DNA of 64,000 nt from Stutzerimonas stutzeri (GTDB taxonomy: Bacteria > Pseudomonadota > Gammaproteobacteria > Pseudomonadales > Pseudomonadaceae), in the NCBI RefSeq assembly GCF_024448715.1, contig NZ_JAMOHZ010000011.1, forward strand, positions 22,755 through 86,754. The letters run 5' to 3'. The stretch's first letter is position 1, and each line of letters starts with the position of its first letter. Shown in pieces: positions 16,700 through 24,711 of this stretch. The notes below the pieces were generated by a model. It did no database searches, had not been told where the DNA came from, and was given only the letters and a program-made list of their open reading frames with translations. A program made the position numbers and the translations under genes.

Positions 16700-17695
16700 A
16701 TGAAGAGCTACGCCGTACCTTTCGAAAAATACGTCAACCTGGCCGATGCCCGTCTGGGCACCAAGGCCATCTCCGTCACTGACGACTGGTTCGCCGACGT
16801 CAATCGGCTGTTCCAGCCGACGCCGGCCGTATGGAAGGAGGGCGTTTTCGATGACAACGGCAAGTGGATGGACGGTTGGGAGTCGCGCCGCAAGCGCTTC
16901 GAAGGCTTCGACCAAGCGGTTATTCGCCTCGGCGTGCCCGGCTCGATCAAGGGTATCAACATCGACACCAGCTTCTTCACCGGTAACTTCCCACCGTCCG
17001 CCTCGCTGGAAGCCTGCTTCCTCGCCGAAGGTGACCCAGATGACAACACCGTCTGGACCGAAATCCTTCCGGCCGTGGAGTTGAAAGGCAACAGCCATCA
17101 CTATCACGAGATCGCGTTCGACAAGCCGGTCAGCCATTTGCGCTTCAACATCTATCCCGATGGCGGCGTGGCGCGTCTGCGTGTACACGGCATTCCGTTC
17201 CGCGACTGGAACACCGTCGGTGACAACGAGCAGCTCGACCTGGCCTCGGCGCTTAATGGCGGTCGCGCGCTGGCGTGCTCCGACGAGCATTTCGGCCGCA
17301 TGAGCAACATTCTTAACCCGGGCCGTGGCATCAACATGGGCGATGGTTGGGAAACCGCCCGCCGCCGCACGCCGGGCAACGACTGGGTCATCGTCGCGCT
17401 GGGCACGCCCGGTGAGATCGAGCGAATCGTTGTCGACACCCTGCACTTCAAGGGCAACTACCCGGACAGCTGCAACATCCAGGCGGCGTACGTCAAAGGC
17501 GGCACCGACAGCCAGATCGAAACCCAGAGCCTGTTCTGGCGTGAACTGCTGCCGAGCCAAAAGCTGGAAATGCATGCCGAGCACGAGTTCAGCGAGCAGA
17601 TCGCCAAGCTTGGTCCGATCACCCACGTGCGCCTGAACATCTTCCCGGACGGTGGCGTCAGCCGTCTGCGGTTGTTTGGCAAGGCGGTGAAGTAA
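16700..17695 (+). CDS. alc: Allantoicase
   Basis: A 331-residue enzyme hydrolysing allantoate to ureidoglycolate and urea. It consists of two related jelly-roll repeats, visible as [18 protein letters not shown] near residue 150 and [18 protein letters not shown] near 313, and as DGWESRRKR near 55 and DGWETARRR near 214. Length is normal. It follows uraD by 39 bases with an AAGAG ribosome binding site and is part of the same apparent operon; the gap after it holds an inverted repeat. Confidence 0.94.
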   Translation: MKSYAVPFEKYVNLADARLGTKAISVTDDWFADVNRLFQPTPAVWKEGVFDDNGKWMDGWESRRKRFEGFDQAVIRLGVPGSIKGINIDTSFFTGNFPPSASLEACFLAEGDPDDNTVWTEILPAVELKGNSHHYHEIAFDKPVSHLRFNIYPDGGVARLRVHGIPFRDWNTVGDNEQLDLASALNGGRALACSDEHFGRMSNILNPGRGINMGDGWETARRRTPGNDWVIVALGTPGEIERIVVDTLHFKGNYPDSCNIQAAYVKGGTDSQIETQSLFWRELLPSQKLEMHAEHEFSEQIAKLGPITHVRLNIFPDGGVSRLRLFGKAVK

Positions 17696-17733
17696 CCCGG
17701 CGACGCCATTTGGCGTAATAGCCGCCGAATCGG

Positions 17734-17823
17734 CCGTAGGGTGGGCTTTAGCCCACCAGCCCCGAAAGCTGGCTTAGCCCATATTAGCCACGGAGCCAAG
17801 GTGGGCTGAAGCCCACCCTACGG
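17734..17823. repeat. Long inverted GTAGGGTGGGCT repeat between alc and allA
   Basis: CCGTAGGGTGGGCTTTAGCCCACC at the left is answered by GGTGGGCTGAAGCCCACCCTACGG at the right; each half is a hairpin and the halves pair with each other. Same family as the repeats after guaD. May act as partial terminator or mRNA-stabilising element. Confidence 0.75.
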
Positions 17824-17882
17824 TCCTAACCGCCTCAACGACACCGCCCCCACAAATCAGCAATTCAGATAACGAGCACAGC

Positions 17883-18407
17883 ATGCGCACACTCAAGATC
17901 GAACCGTTGACCAAGGAAGCCTTCGCCCCTTTCGGTGATGTAATCGAAACCGAAGGCAGTGAATATTTCATGATCAATAACGGTTCCACCCGCCGCTATC
18001 ACAAGCTGGCGTCGGTAGAGACCGCGCAGCCGGAAGACCAAGCCATCATCAGTATTTTCGCGGCCGAAACGCTGGAAATGCCGCTGGTCATTCGCATGCT
18101 GGAACGACATCCGCAGGGCAGCCAGGCTTTCATTCCGCTGCTCGGCAATCCTTTTCTGGTCGTGGTCGCGCCACTTGGCGATGTACCTGTACCGGGTAAC
18201 GTCCGTGCCTTCCGCAGCAACGGCAGGCAGGGCGTCAATTACCACCGCGGCGTCTGGCACCATCCGGTGCTGACGATCGAAAAGCGGGATGAATTCCTGG
18301 TGGTCGATCGCAGCGGTTCTGGCAACAACTGCGACGAGCATTTTTTCACAGAGGAAGAGCTGGTTCTCCTCGCCCCCCACCGGGACTCCGAACAAGCGAC
18401 CGACTGA
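17883..18407 (+). CDS. allA: Ureidoglycolate lyase
   Basis: A 174-residue cupin-fold enzyme splitting ureidoglycolate to glyoxylate and urea. Seen: LTKEAFAPFGDVIE at residue 9, the family opening; ERHPQGSQAFIPL near 74; NYHRGVWHHPVL near 119 with the metal/catalytic histidines. Length agrees with AllA. It lies between alc and puuD in the same direction, completing the route from urate to glyoxylate. Confidence 0.94.
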   Translation: MRTLKIEPLTKEAFAPFGDVIETEGSEYFMINNGSTRRYHKLASVETAQPEDQAIISIFAAETLEMPLVIRMLERHPQGSQAFIPLLGNPFLVVVAPLGDVPVPGNVRAFRSNGRQGVNYHRGVWHHPVLTIEKRDEFLVVDRSGSGNNCDEHFFTEEELVLLAPHRDSEQATD

Positions 18408-18544
18408 TCATCGAAGGCCATCATCAACGCGGCTGCGAAGACAACCGACGCCGTGATGCGTACTTCAGAACAAGCGGAACCTTGCGAAGAGTCGAATAAG
18501 AAGAAACAGCGGTCGATACGCCGGCCGTGCAAGAGGTAATTATC

Positions 18545-19825
18545 GTGGAAGCACATCTGACCGAATGGCTGAACCTGAGTATTCGCTGGATTCACATGAT
18601 CGTCGGCATCGCCTGGATCGGTGCCTCGTTCTACTTCGTCTGGCTGGAAAACAACCTCAACCGTGCCAATCCCCGCGACGGCCTCTCGGGTGACCTTTGG
18701 GCAATTCACGGCGGCGGTATCTACCACCTGGAAAAATACAAGCTGGCCCCGCCGCAGATGCCGGACAACCTGCACTGGTTCAAGTGGGAGGCCTACACCA
18801 CCTGGCTGTCGGGCGTGACCCTGCTGATGGTGGTCTATTACCTCAACCCCACTCTCTATCTGATCGCTCCTGGCAGCGACATGGCACCCGCCATGGCAAT
18901 CGCCATTGGCTTCGGCTCGCTGATCGTCGGCTGGTTCGTTTATGACCTGCTCTGCGACTCGCCACTAGGCAAGAAGCCAGCGCTGCTCGGCTTGGTGCTG
19001 TTCGTCCTGGTGATCTTCGCCGCCTGGGCCTACTCGCAGGTATTCAGCGGCCGCGCCGCGTACATCCACACCGGTGCGCTGATCGGCACCATCATGGTCG
19101 GCAATGTGTTCCGTATCATCATGCCGGCACAGCGGGCGCTGGTCGCCGCCATCGAGCAAAACCGCACGCCGGACCCGGTCCTGCCGGCCAAGGGCCTGCT
19201 GCGTTCGCGTCACAACAACTACTTCACGCTGCCAGTGCTGTTCATCATGATCAGCAACCACTTCCCGAGCACTTATGGCAGCCAGTACAACTGGCTGATC
19301 CTGGCTGGTATCTCGGTGTTGGCGGTTCTGGTACGTCACTACTTCAACACCCGCCACGACAGCAACCGCTTCGCTTGGGCGTTGCCTGCTGCAGTGGTAG
19401 GCATGATCTGCCTGGCCTTCGTCACTTCGCCGAACCGTCAGCCGACCGCTCCGAACCTGGCCCCCACCTCTCCTGAGCAAGCGAGTAAGGCCGCTCAGCA
19501 GGGCGCTGCCGCGCCGAACGATGTAAACGTTGAACAGGCCAAAGCCGAACCCGAAGCTGGCAATACAGAGTTCGCTAAGGTGAGTAGCGTGATCCACGAA
19601 CGCTGCACGGTCTGCCATGCGGCCCAACCGAGCAGCCCGCTGTTCAGTGCTGCGCCGGCGGGGGTGATGTTTGACACCCCGCAGCAGATCCAGCAACAGG
19701 CGGCGAAGATTCATGCGCAGGCCGTTGCTAGCCAGATCATGCCGCTGGGCAACATGACCAACATGACCCAGGAAGAGCGCGATCTGCTCGGTGCCTGGAT
19801 CGACAAGGGCGCGCCGATCGATTGA
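18545..19825 (+). CDS. puuD: Membrane-bound urate hydroxylase with C-terminal cytochrome c domain
   Basis: A 426-residue urate oxidase of the PuuD type, unrelated to soluble uricase or HpxO. About eight hydrophobic segments span residues 10-300, starting with IRWIHMIVGIAWIGASFYF and containing DLWAIHGGGIYHLEKYKL. A Pro/Ala/Gln-rich linker (about 305-340) leads to a cytochrome c domain with one heme site CTVCH at about 354-358 and a distal Met in the IMPLGNMTNMT region. The family passes electrons from urate to the respiratory chain instead of making hydrogen peroxide. The GTG start is chosen because AGAGGT precedes it by 7 bases and homologues begin EAHLTEWLNL. A strong terminator follows. 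Confidence 0.93.
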   Translation: MEAHLTEWLNLSIRWIHMIVGIAWIGASFYFVWLENNLNRANPRDGLSGDLWAIHGGGIYHLEKYKLAPPQMPDNLHWFKWEAYTTWLSGVTLLMVVYYLNPTLYLIAPGSDMAPAMAIAIGFGSLIVGWFVYDLLCDSPLGKKPALLGLVLFVLVIFAAWAYSQVFSGRAAYIHTGALIGTIMVGNVFRIIMPAQRALVAAIEQNRTPDPVLPAKGLLRSRHNNYFTLPVLFIMISNHFPSTYGSQYNWLILAGISVLAVLVRHYFNTRHDSNRFAWALPAAVVGMICLAFVTSPNRQPTAPNLAPTSPEQASKAAQQGAAAPNDVNVEQAKAEPEAGNTEFAKVSSVIHERCTVCHAAQPSSPLFSAAPAGVMFDTPQQIQQQAAKIHAQAVASQIMPLGNMTNMTQEERDLLGAWIDKGAPID

Positions 19826-19838
19826 TCGCCGCTCACCG

Positions 19839-19866
19839 GCCGCGCTTTCGAGCGCGGCTTTTTTTT
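19839..19866 (+). terminator. Rho-independent terminator after puuD
   Basis: GCCGCGCT-TTCG-AGCGCGGC stem-loop followed by eight T. Confidence 0.92.
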
Positions 19867-20028
19867 GCCCTTTGATTTGCAACCCATCCACTCACGAATA
19901 GCCGAAGAGCAGTCACGAGAGCTGTAGCAGGACTCTATCCCGGTAGAACCACAACACGAATACCGGCCCCGCACGTTCAGCGGGGCTACCGCGACCATCC
20001 AATAACAAAAGCGTCCGAGGTGTTTTGC

Positions 20029-21378
20029 ATGAACGATGTGAGCAAGCGGGAAGCCGCGCCAGCCACCGAGAAGCGACTTCCCTTGCTACAGATGTTGCTG
20101 GTGAGTTTCCAGCATGTGTTGCTGATGTACGGCGGGGCGGTTGCCGTGCCGCTGATCGTCGGCCAAGCGGCCGGACTTTCACGCGAGGAGATCGCATTTC
20201 TGATCAACGCCGACCTGCTGGTGGCGGGCATCGCGACCGTCGTTCAGTCCATGGGCATCGGCCCGGTTGGCATCCGCATGCCGGTGATGATGGGTGCCAG
20301 CTTCGCCGCGGTCAGCAGCATGGTGGTGATGGCAGGCATGCCCGGCGTGGGTATGACCGGTATTTTCGGCGCAACCATTGCCGCAGGCTTCTTCGGCCTG
20401 CTGATCGCCCCCTTCGTCTGCAAGATCGTGCGACTGTTCCCGCCGCTGGTGACCGGTACGGTGATCACCGCAATCGGCCTCTCATTGTTCCCTGTAGCGG
20501 TGAACTGGGCCGGCGGCGGTAGCGGTGCTGGCCAGTTCGGCGCCCTGCCCTACCTCGGCGTGGCAGCGGCGGTACTGACTGTAATTCTGCTAATCAACCA
20601 GTTCATGCGCGGATTTTGGGTCAACGTCTCGGTGCTGGTGGGCATGGCGCTGGGCTATGTACTGGCGGGCAGCCTGGGGATGGTCGACCTATCGGGGATA
20701 AACGCGGCGCCAGCATTTCAGGTGGTCACACCGAATCACTTCGGCGCCCCACAATTCCTCCTCGCGCCGATTCTGTCGATGTGCCTGGTGGTAGTGATCA
20801 TCTTCGTCGAGTCCGCCGGCATGTTCCTCGCGCTAGGGAAAGTCACTGGTCAGGAAATCGATCCCAAGCAGCTGCGTCGTGGTTTGTTGTGTGACGCCGG
20901 GGCGACCTTTTTCGCCGGTTTCCTGAACACCTTTACCCATTCCTCTTTCGCCCAGAACATCGGCCTTGTACAGATGACCGGCGTGCGCAGCCGCTACGTC
21001 ACGGCCGTCGCAGGGCTGTTCCTGATCAGCCTGAGCCTGCTGCCCAAGGCCGCGTTCCTCGTAGCCTCGATTCCCGCCGCAGTGCTTGGCGGTGCCGGCA
21101 TCGCCATGTTCGGCATGGTCGCCGCTACCGGTATCAAGATCCTGCAGGAAGCCGACATCGGTGATCGTCGCAATCAATTGTTGGTCGCGGTGAGCATCGG
21201 TCTGGGTATGGTGCCGGTCGTGCGACCCGAGTTCTTCGCCCACTTGCCGCACTGGATGGAGCCCATCACCCACAGCGGCATTGCTGTGGCGACGATTAGC
21301 GCAGTGACCCTGAACCTGCTGTTCAACGTGCTCGGCGGGGCGGAACGCAACGCTCTGACCGGCGCCGCGCAACACTGA
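20029..21378 (+). CDS. NCS2-family urate/xanthine permease
   Basis: A 449-residue inner-membrane transporter of the nucleobase:cation symporter-2 (NAT) family with about 14 helices. Seen: LVSFQHVLLMYGGAVAVPL near residue 25, the helix-8 glutamate in IIFVESAGMFLALGKVTG near 250, and the family signature QNIGLVQMTGVRSR near 308. The Q-N-x-G form and the placement after puuD suggest urate and/or xanthine as substrate, but the substrate cannot be settled from sequence alone. The ATG with GAGG 8 bases upstream is used rather than a GTG 3 codons earlier. Terminators isolate it on both sides. Confidence 0.9.
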   Translation: MNDVSKREAAPATEKRLPLLQMLLVSFQHVLLMYGGAVAVPLIVGQAAGLSREEIAFLINADLLVAGIATVVQSMGIGPVGIRMPVMMGASFAAVSSMVVMAGMPGVGMTGIFGATIAAGFFGLLIAPFVCKIVRLFPPLVTGTVITAIGLSLFPVAVNWAGGGSGAGQFGALPYLGVAAAVLTVILLINQFMRGFWVNVSVLVGMALGYVLAGSLGMVDLSGINAAPAFQVVTPNHFGAPQFLLAPILSMCLVVVIIFVESAGMFLALGKVTGQEIDPKQLRRGLLCDAGATFFAGFLNTFTHSSFAQNIGLVQMTGVRSRYVTAVAGLFLISLSLLPKAAFLVASIPAAVLGGAGIAMFGMVAATGIKILQEADIGDRRNQLLVAVSIGLGMVPVVRPEFFAHLPHWMEPITHSGIAVATISAVTLNLLFNVLGGAERNALTGAAQH

Positions 21379-21403
21379 CCGACACAGTCTGCACACCCCA
21401 GCC

Positions 21404-21432
21404 AAGCCCGCCATGTGCGGGCTTGCTTTTTT
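21404..21432 (+). terminator. Rho-independent terminator after the NCS2 permease
   Basis: AAGCCCGC, 5-base loop, GCGGGCTT, then GC and a run of six T. Confidence 0.88.
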
Positions 21433-21507
21433 CGCCGCCCAACAGTCGACAAGCACGGCACACCCGTTAAAATTCGGCGCCCGCCCGATGCCGAGAAGGA
21501 CTGACAG

Positions 21508-23058
21508 ATGATCGAAGCAACCTGGATAGCCTTCGCATTCATTCTTGGCCTCGCCTCGCGCGCGATCGGCCTGCCGCCATTGATCGGCTACCTCGGCGCC
21601 GGCTTCGCCCTTGCCGGATTCGGTGACCTCGTCGGCGTCGGGCCGAAGGACAGCGAAATCCTCGAGCACCTGGCGCATCTGGGCGTGTTGCTGCTGCTGT
21701 TCACCGTCGGCCTCAAACTCAAGATCAGCAACTTGGTACGCCGCGAAGTGATCGGCGGCAGCCTGTTGCACTTCGGCATTTCAAGCTTGGTGGTATTGCC
21801 GGCAATTTTCGTTTTTCTTGATACCAGCTGGCGCGAAAGCTTGCTGCTGGCCATCGCGCTTTCCTTCTCAAGCACCGTACTGGCCGCCAAGGTGCTGGAA
21901 GGTAAGCGCGAATTGCGCGCCTTCCATGGGCGTGTCGCCATCGGCGTTTTGATCATCCAGGACCTGATCGCCCTCGTCGTGATGAGCATCGCCAGCGGCA
22001 AGGTGCCCTCGGCCTGGGCTCTGCTGGTATTCGGCCTGCCATTGCTGCGCCCGTTGCTATTCCGCCTGCTCGATCACAGCGGCCACGAAGAGCTGATGGT
22101 GCTGCTGGGACTGATGCTGGCATTAGTGGCCGGCGGCCTCGGCTTCGAGTACGTGGGACTCAGTTCGGAACTGGGCGCGCTGGCGTTCGGCGCCATGCTG
22201 GCCAAGCACAAGCGCGCCACCGAACTATCCAATTCGCTGTGGGCGATCAAGGAAGTATTCCTGGTCGGCTTTTTCCTGCAGATCGGCATCGGCGGGCTGC
22301 CCGATATGGATGCCATGCTTTTCGCCGCTGCGGTGGCGCTGCTCTTGCCACTGAAGGGCGCGCTGTTTTTCTTCCTCTTCCTGCTGTTCCGCCTGCGCGC
22401 TCGCAGCGCCTTTCTCAGCGCATCGAGCCTGACCAATTACAGCGAATTCGGACTGATCGTCGCAAGCGTGGTGCTGCCGCAGTGGCTGACACCGCTGGCG
22501 ATTACCGTGGCACTGTCCTTCGTAATCTCCGCGCAGCTCAACCGCATTTCCCACCCGCTTTACGATCGGCTGGCCAAACGCCTGATCCCTCTCGAACGCA
22601 ACACCCGCCACCCCGACGAGCAACCTGTATCCCTGGGCGATGCACAAATCCTGATCATGGGTATGGGCCGCACCGGCCGCGCCGCCTACGATCATCTGCA
22701 GGACAAGGGTTGGCGTCTGATCAGCCTCGACTCCGACCCGGTCACCGTCGAGAAAAGCAGCGAGAAGGGCCGCCACGTCCTGTTCGCCGATGCGGAAGAT
22801 CAGATGTTCTGGGAGAGCCTGGAAATGAACAAGGTCGAGGCAGTGATTCTGGCGATGAACGATGCCGAGGCGAAAATCATCTCGACCCGTAAATTGCGCG
22901 GTAAGGGCTTCGGCGGCCTGATCGTTTCCCACGCGATGTACGAAGACATCGCCCAGCAGATCGAAGACGCCGGCGCTGACCGCACCTACCTCACCATGTC
23001 AGAAGCCGGTGCCGGACTCGCCGAAAACGTGGTTCGAGAGCTGCTGATCAAACGCTGA
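21508..23058 (+). CDS. CPA2-family cation:proton antiporter (KefB/YbaL-like) with RCK domain
   Basis: A 516-residue membrane protein. Residues 1-365 carry about 12 hydrophobic segments of the Na+/H+ exchanger fold (LPPLIGYLGAGFALAGFG near 22, LAIALSFSSTVLAAKVLEGK near 112, AIGVLIIQDLIALVVMS near 150 with the ion-binding Asp). From about 377 a TrkA-N/RCK nucleotide-binding domain follows (ILIMGMGRTGRAAYDHL). Such proteins exchange K+ or Na+ for protons. It is flanked by purine genes but shows no operator of that regulon, so a connection is not supported. Confidence 0.88.
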   Translation: MIEATWIAFAFILGLASRAIGLPPLIGYLGAGFALAGFGDLVGVGPKDSEILEHLAHLGVLLLLFTVGLKLKISNLVRREVIGGSLLHFGISSLVVLPAIFVFLDTSWRESLLLAIALSFSSTVLAAKVLEGKRELRAFHGRVAIGVLIIQDLIALVVMSIASGKVPSAWALLVFGLPLLRPLLFRLLDHSGHEELMVLLGLMLALVAGGLGFEYVGLSSELGALAFGAMLAKHKRATELSNSLWAIKEVFLVGFFLQIGIGGLPDMDAMLFAAAVALLLPLKGALFFFLFLLFRLRARSAFLSASSLTNYSEFGLIVASVVLPQWLTPLAITVALSFVISAQLNRISHPLYDRLAKRLIPLERNTRHPDEQPVSLGDAQILIMGMGRTGRAAYDHLQDKGWRLISLDSDPVTVEKSSEKGRHVLFADAEDQMFWESLEMNKVEAVILAMNDAEAKIISTRKLRGKGFGGLIVSHAMYEDIAQQIEDAGADRTYLTMSEAGAGLAENVVRELLIKR

Positions 23059-23266
23059 ATCGGTAGCACCGCCTCTGTGCAATGCAGACTGGCGGTGGCT
23101 CGTCTGGGTGATCTTCGTCAGAATTGTGCACAATCTTTAAATTAATTGTTTAAAGGTGTGTTCACAGATTGTTATAGTCAGGCACATCCTGACCGCACGA
23201 ACAACTTTTTCGGGCTCAGTGAAGAGGTCCGTGCAACCTCAAAAGCCCATGACCTAACAATAACTA
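23059..23266. other. Upstream region of the decayed permease and porin
   Basis: Contains operator E and a TATAGT -10-like hexamer near 23173; no gene seen. Confidence 0.45.
23123..23134. promoter_or_regulatory. Purine-regulon operator E (ATTGTGCACAAT)
   Basis: Perfect 12-bp palindrome identical to operator A, 144 bases before the decayed permease and 589 bases before the Tsx-like porin gene. Confidence 0.65.
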
Positions 23267-23675
23267 ATGGCAGGCTTGACCATGACCGCAACCGAATCCA
23301 GGAGCGGTGACACCCCCAACCAGGATTTGATCTATCGGCTCGATGATTGCCCGGGTTCGCTTCCGGTCACCTTCTTCGCCATACAGCACGCGCAGGCCAG
23401 CTTCGTTGGCATCATCACCCCGACGCATCACCAACAGCGTATCGGGTCTGGGCGATCAGTTGCCCTACCGAATAAGCATGGTACTGCTTGTGTCTGGCCT
23501 CAGCCTTCATCCAGGCCCGATCGGCGCCGGCATGCTCTGCCTTTAGGACGCCAGCTTCGGCCTTCTCAGCGTGACGCTGACGACCGGCGTTGTCTTCAAG
23601 AGCAACGACGATATTCCACGCACCTGGCACCGACGGGCTGATCAGCTCCCAACGTCTGGGTGCAACGAGGCCTAG
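23267..23675 (+). pseudogene. Remnant of a second NCS2 nucleobase permease (frameshift, nonsense codon, truncated)
   Basis: The first frame (ATG at 23267 or 23282) reads an N-terminus like that of bacterial xanthine/uracil permeases: LIYRLDDCPGSLPVTFFAIQ, then HAQASFVGIITPT. About 23435 the similarity moves to another frame, GLGDQLPYRISMVLLVSG and GPIGAGMLCL, hits a TAG at 23544-23546 where a Gln is expected, and continues in the same frame with ASFGLLSVTL and TTGVVFKSNDD before ending. Only about 130 of some 450-500 residues are represented. The order of motifs is that of an intact NCS2 N-terminus, so this is decay rather than a new gene. The preserved upstream operator suggests it was part of the purine regulon. 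Confidence 0.75.
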
Positions 23676-23722
23676 ACGCGACATCGACATTCATCACAAC
23701 AACAAAACCAAAGGGTATCGAC

Positions 23723-24547
23723 ATGAACTTCAAACTCGCTCCACTCTCGCTTGCGCTGGCCGGCAGCCTGCTCGCCGCCCCAGCCTTCGCCGAAGGCATG
23801 CTGCAATGGCAGAACAACAGTCTTACCTACCTGTACGGTAAGGATTTCAAGGTCGATGCTGGCGAGATTCAGCAGACCGTCACCTTTGAGCATGCCAGCG
23901 GCTGGAGCTGGGGCGACATGTTCCTGTTCGTCGACAACAAGTGGTACAACGGCCTCACCGGCAATGACGGCCACACCTACTACGGCGAATTCAGCCCGCG
24001 CCTGTCGCTGGGCAAGATCACCGGTCAGGAAATGTCTTTCGGCCCGATCAAGGATGTGCTGCTCGCCGCCACCTACGAGCGCGGCGAAAGCACTGACGGA
24101 GTACCAAACCAGAACTACCTGCTCGGCCCGGCTGTCGACCTAGCCGTACCCGGTTTCGATCGGTTCAACATTAACGTGTATTACCGCAAGCCCGACGGGA
24201 CCACTGGCAAGCCTTCCGGCCAGTGGCAGATCACGCCAACCTGGGCCATGACCATTCCAGTCGGTAAGTCCGACATTCTGTTCGACGGATTTATCGACTG
24301 GGTGGTGAACGACGCCGGCTCCGAGCGCCGTGGTGACTTCGTCTCGAAGAACCTGCACATCAATCCCCAGATCAAGTACGACCTGGGCAAGGCGCTCGAC
24401 GGCGAGCCAGGCAAGCTTTACGTGGGTATAGAGTACGACTACTGGTCCGATAAATACGGCATTGAGGACGGCGGTTTCGTTAGTGAGAACTTTGTCGGCC
24501 CAACCGACCAGAACACAGCTAGCGTGTTGGTAAAAGCCCACTTCTAA
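23723..24547 (+). CDS. Tsx-like nucleoside-specific outer-membrane channel
   Basis: A 274-residue protein with a cleavable signal peptide (about 1-23, ending APAFA/EG) and alternating aromatic beta strands ending in the terminal Phe typical of outer-membrane barrels (VLVKAHF). LQWQNNSLTYLYG near residue 27 and EFSPRLSLGKITG near 95 match the Tsx channel family, which admits nucleosides and related compounds. AAGGG precedes the ATG by 7 bases. Standing behind the decayed permease and operator E, it probably provides outer-membrane entry for purines. Substrate preference is inferred. Confidence 0.85.
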   Translation: MNFKLAPLSLALAGSLLAAPAFAEGMLQWQNNSLTYLYGKDFKVDAGEIQQTVTFEHASGWSWGDMFLFVDNKWYNGLTGNDGHTYYGEFSPRLSLGKITGQEMSFGPIKDVLLAATYERGESTDGVPNQNYLLGPAVDLAVPGFDRFNINVYYRKPDGTTGKPSGQWQITPTWAMTIPVGKSDILFDGFIDWVVNDAGSERRGDFVSKNLHINPQIKYDLGKALDGEPGKLYVGIEYDYWSDKYGIEDGGFVSENFVGPTDQNTASVLVKAHF

Positions 24548-24572
24548 CGAGAAAAGTCAAAAGTGGAAAACG

Positions 24573-24599
24573 AAAAAGGCAGCCGGTGGCTGCCTTTTT
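24573..24599. terminator. Bidirectional terminator between porin and chemoreceptor genes
   Basis: AAAAA-GGCAGCC-GGT-GGCTGCC-TTTTT; works for either of the convergent genes. Confidence 0.88.
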
Positions 24600-24711
24600 C
24601 GTATCTGCATGACTCAGTTGCCGGACATTCCTAGGTCGTTGCGCGGCCGCAACTGCGGGGTTACAGCTATCCTAAAGTGCAGGGCACCAGTTCTCACCAG
24701 CCCCCCCCTCA

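Noticed and set aside
23267..23641. A novel 124-residue protein gene before the porin
   Set aside because: Its first 55 residues match an NCS2 permease N-terminus and the rest of the similarity moves into another frame, so it is a remnant.
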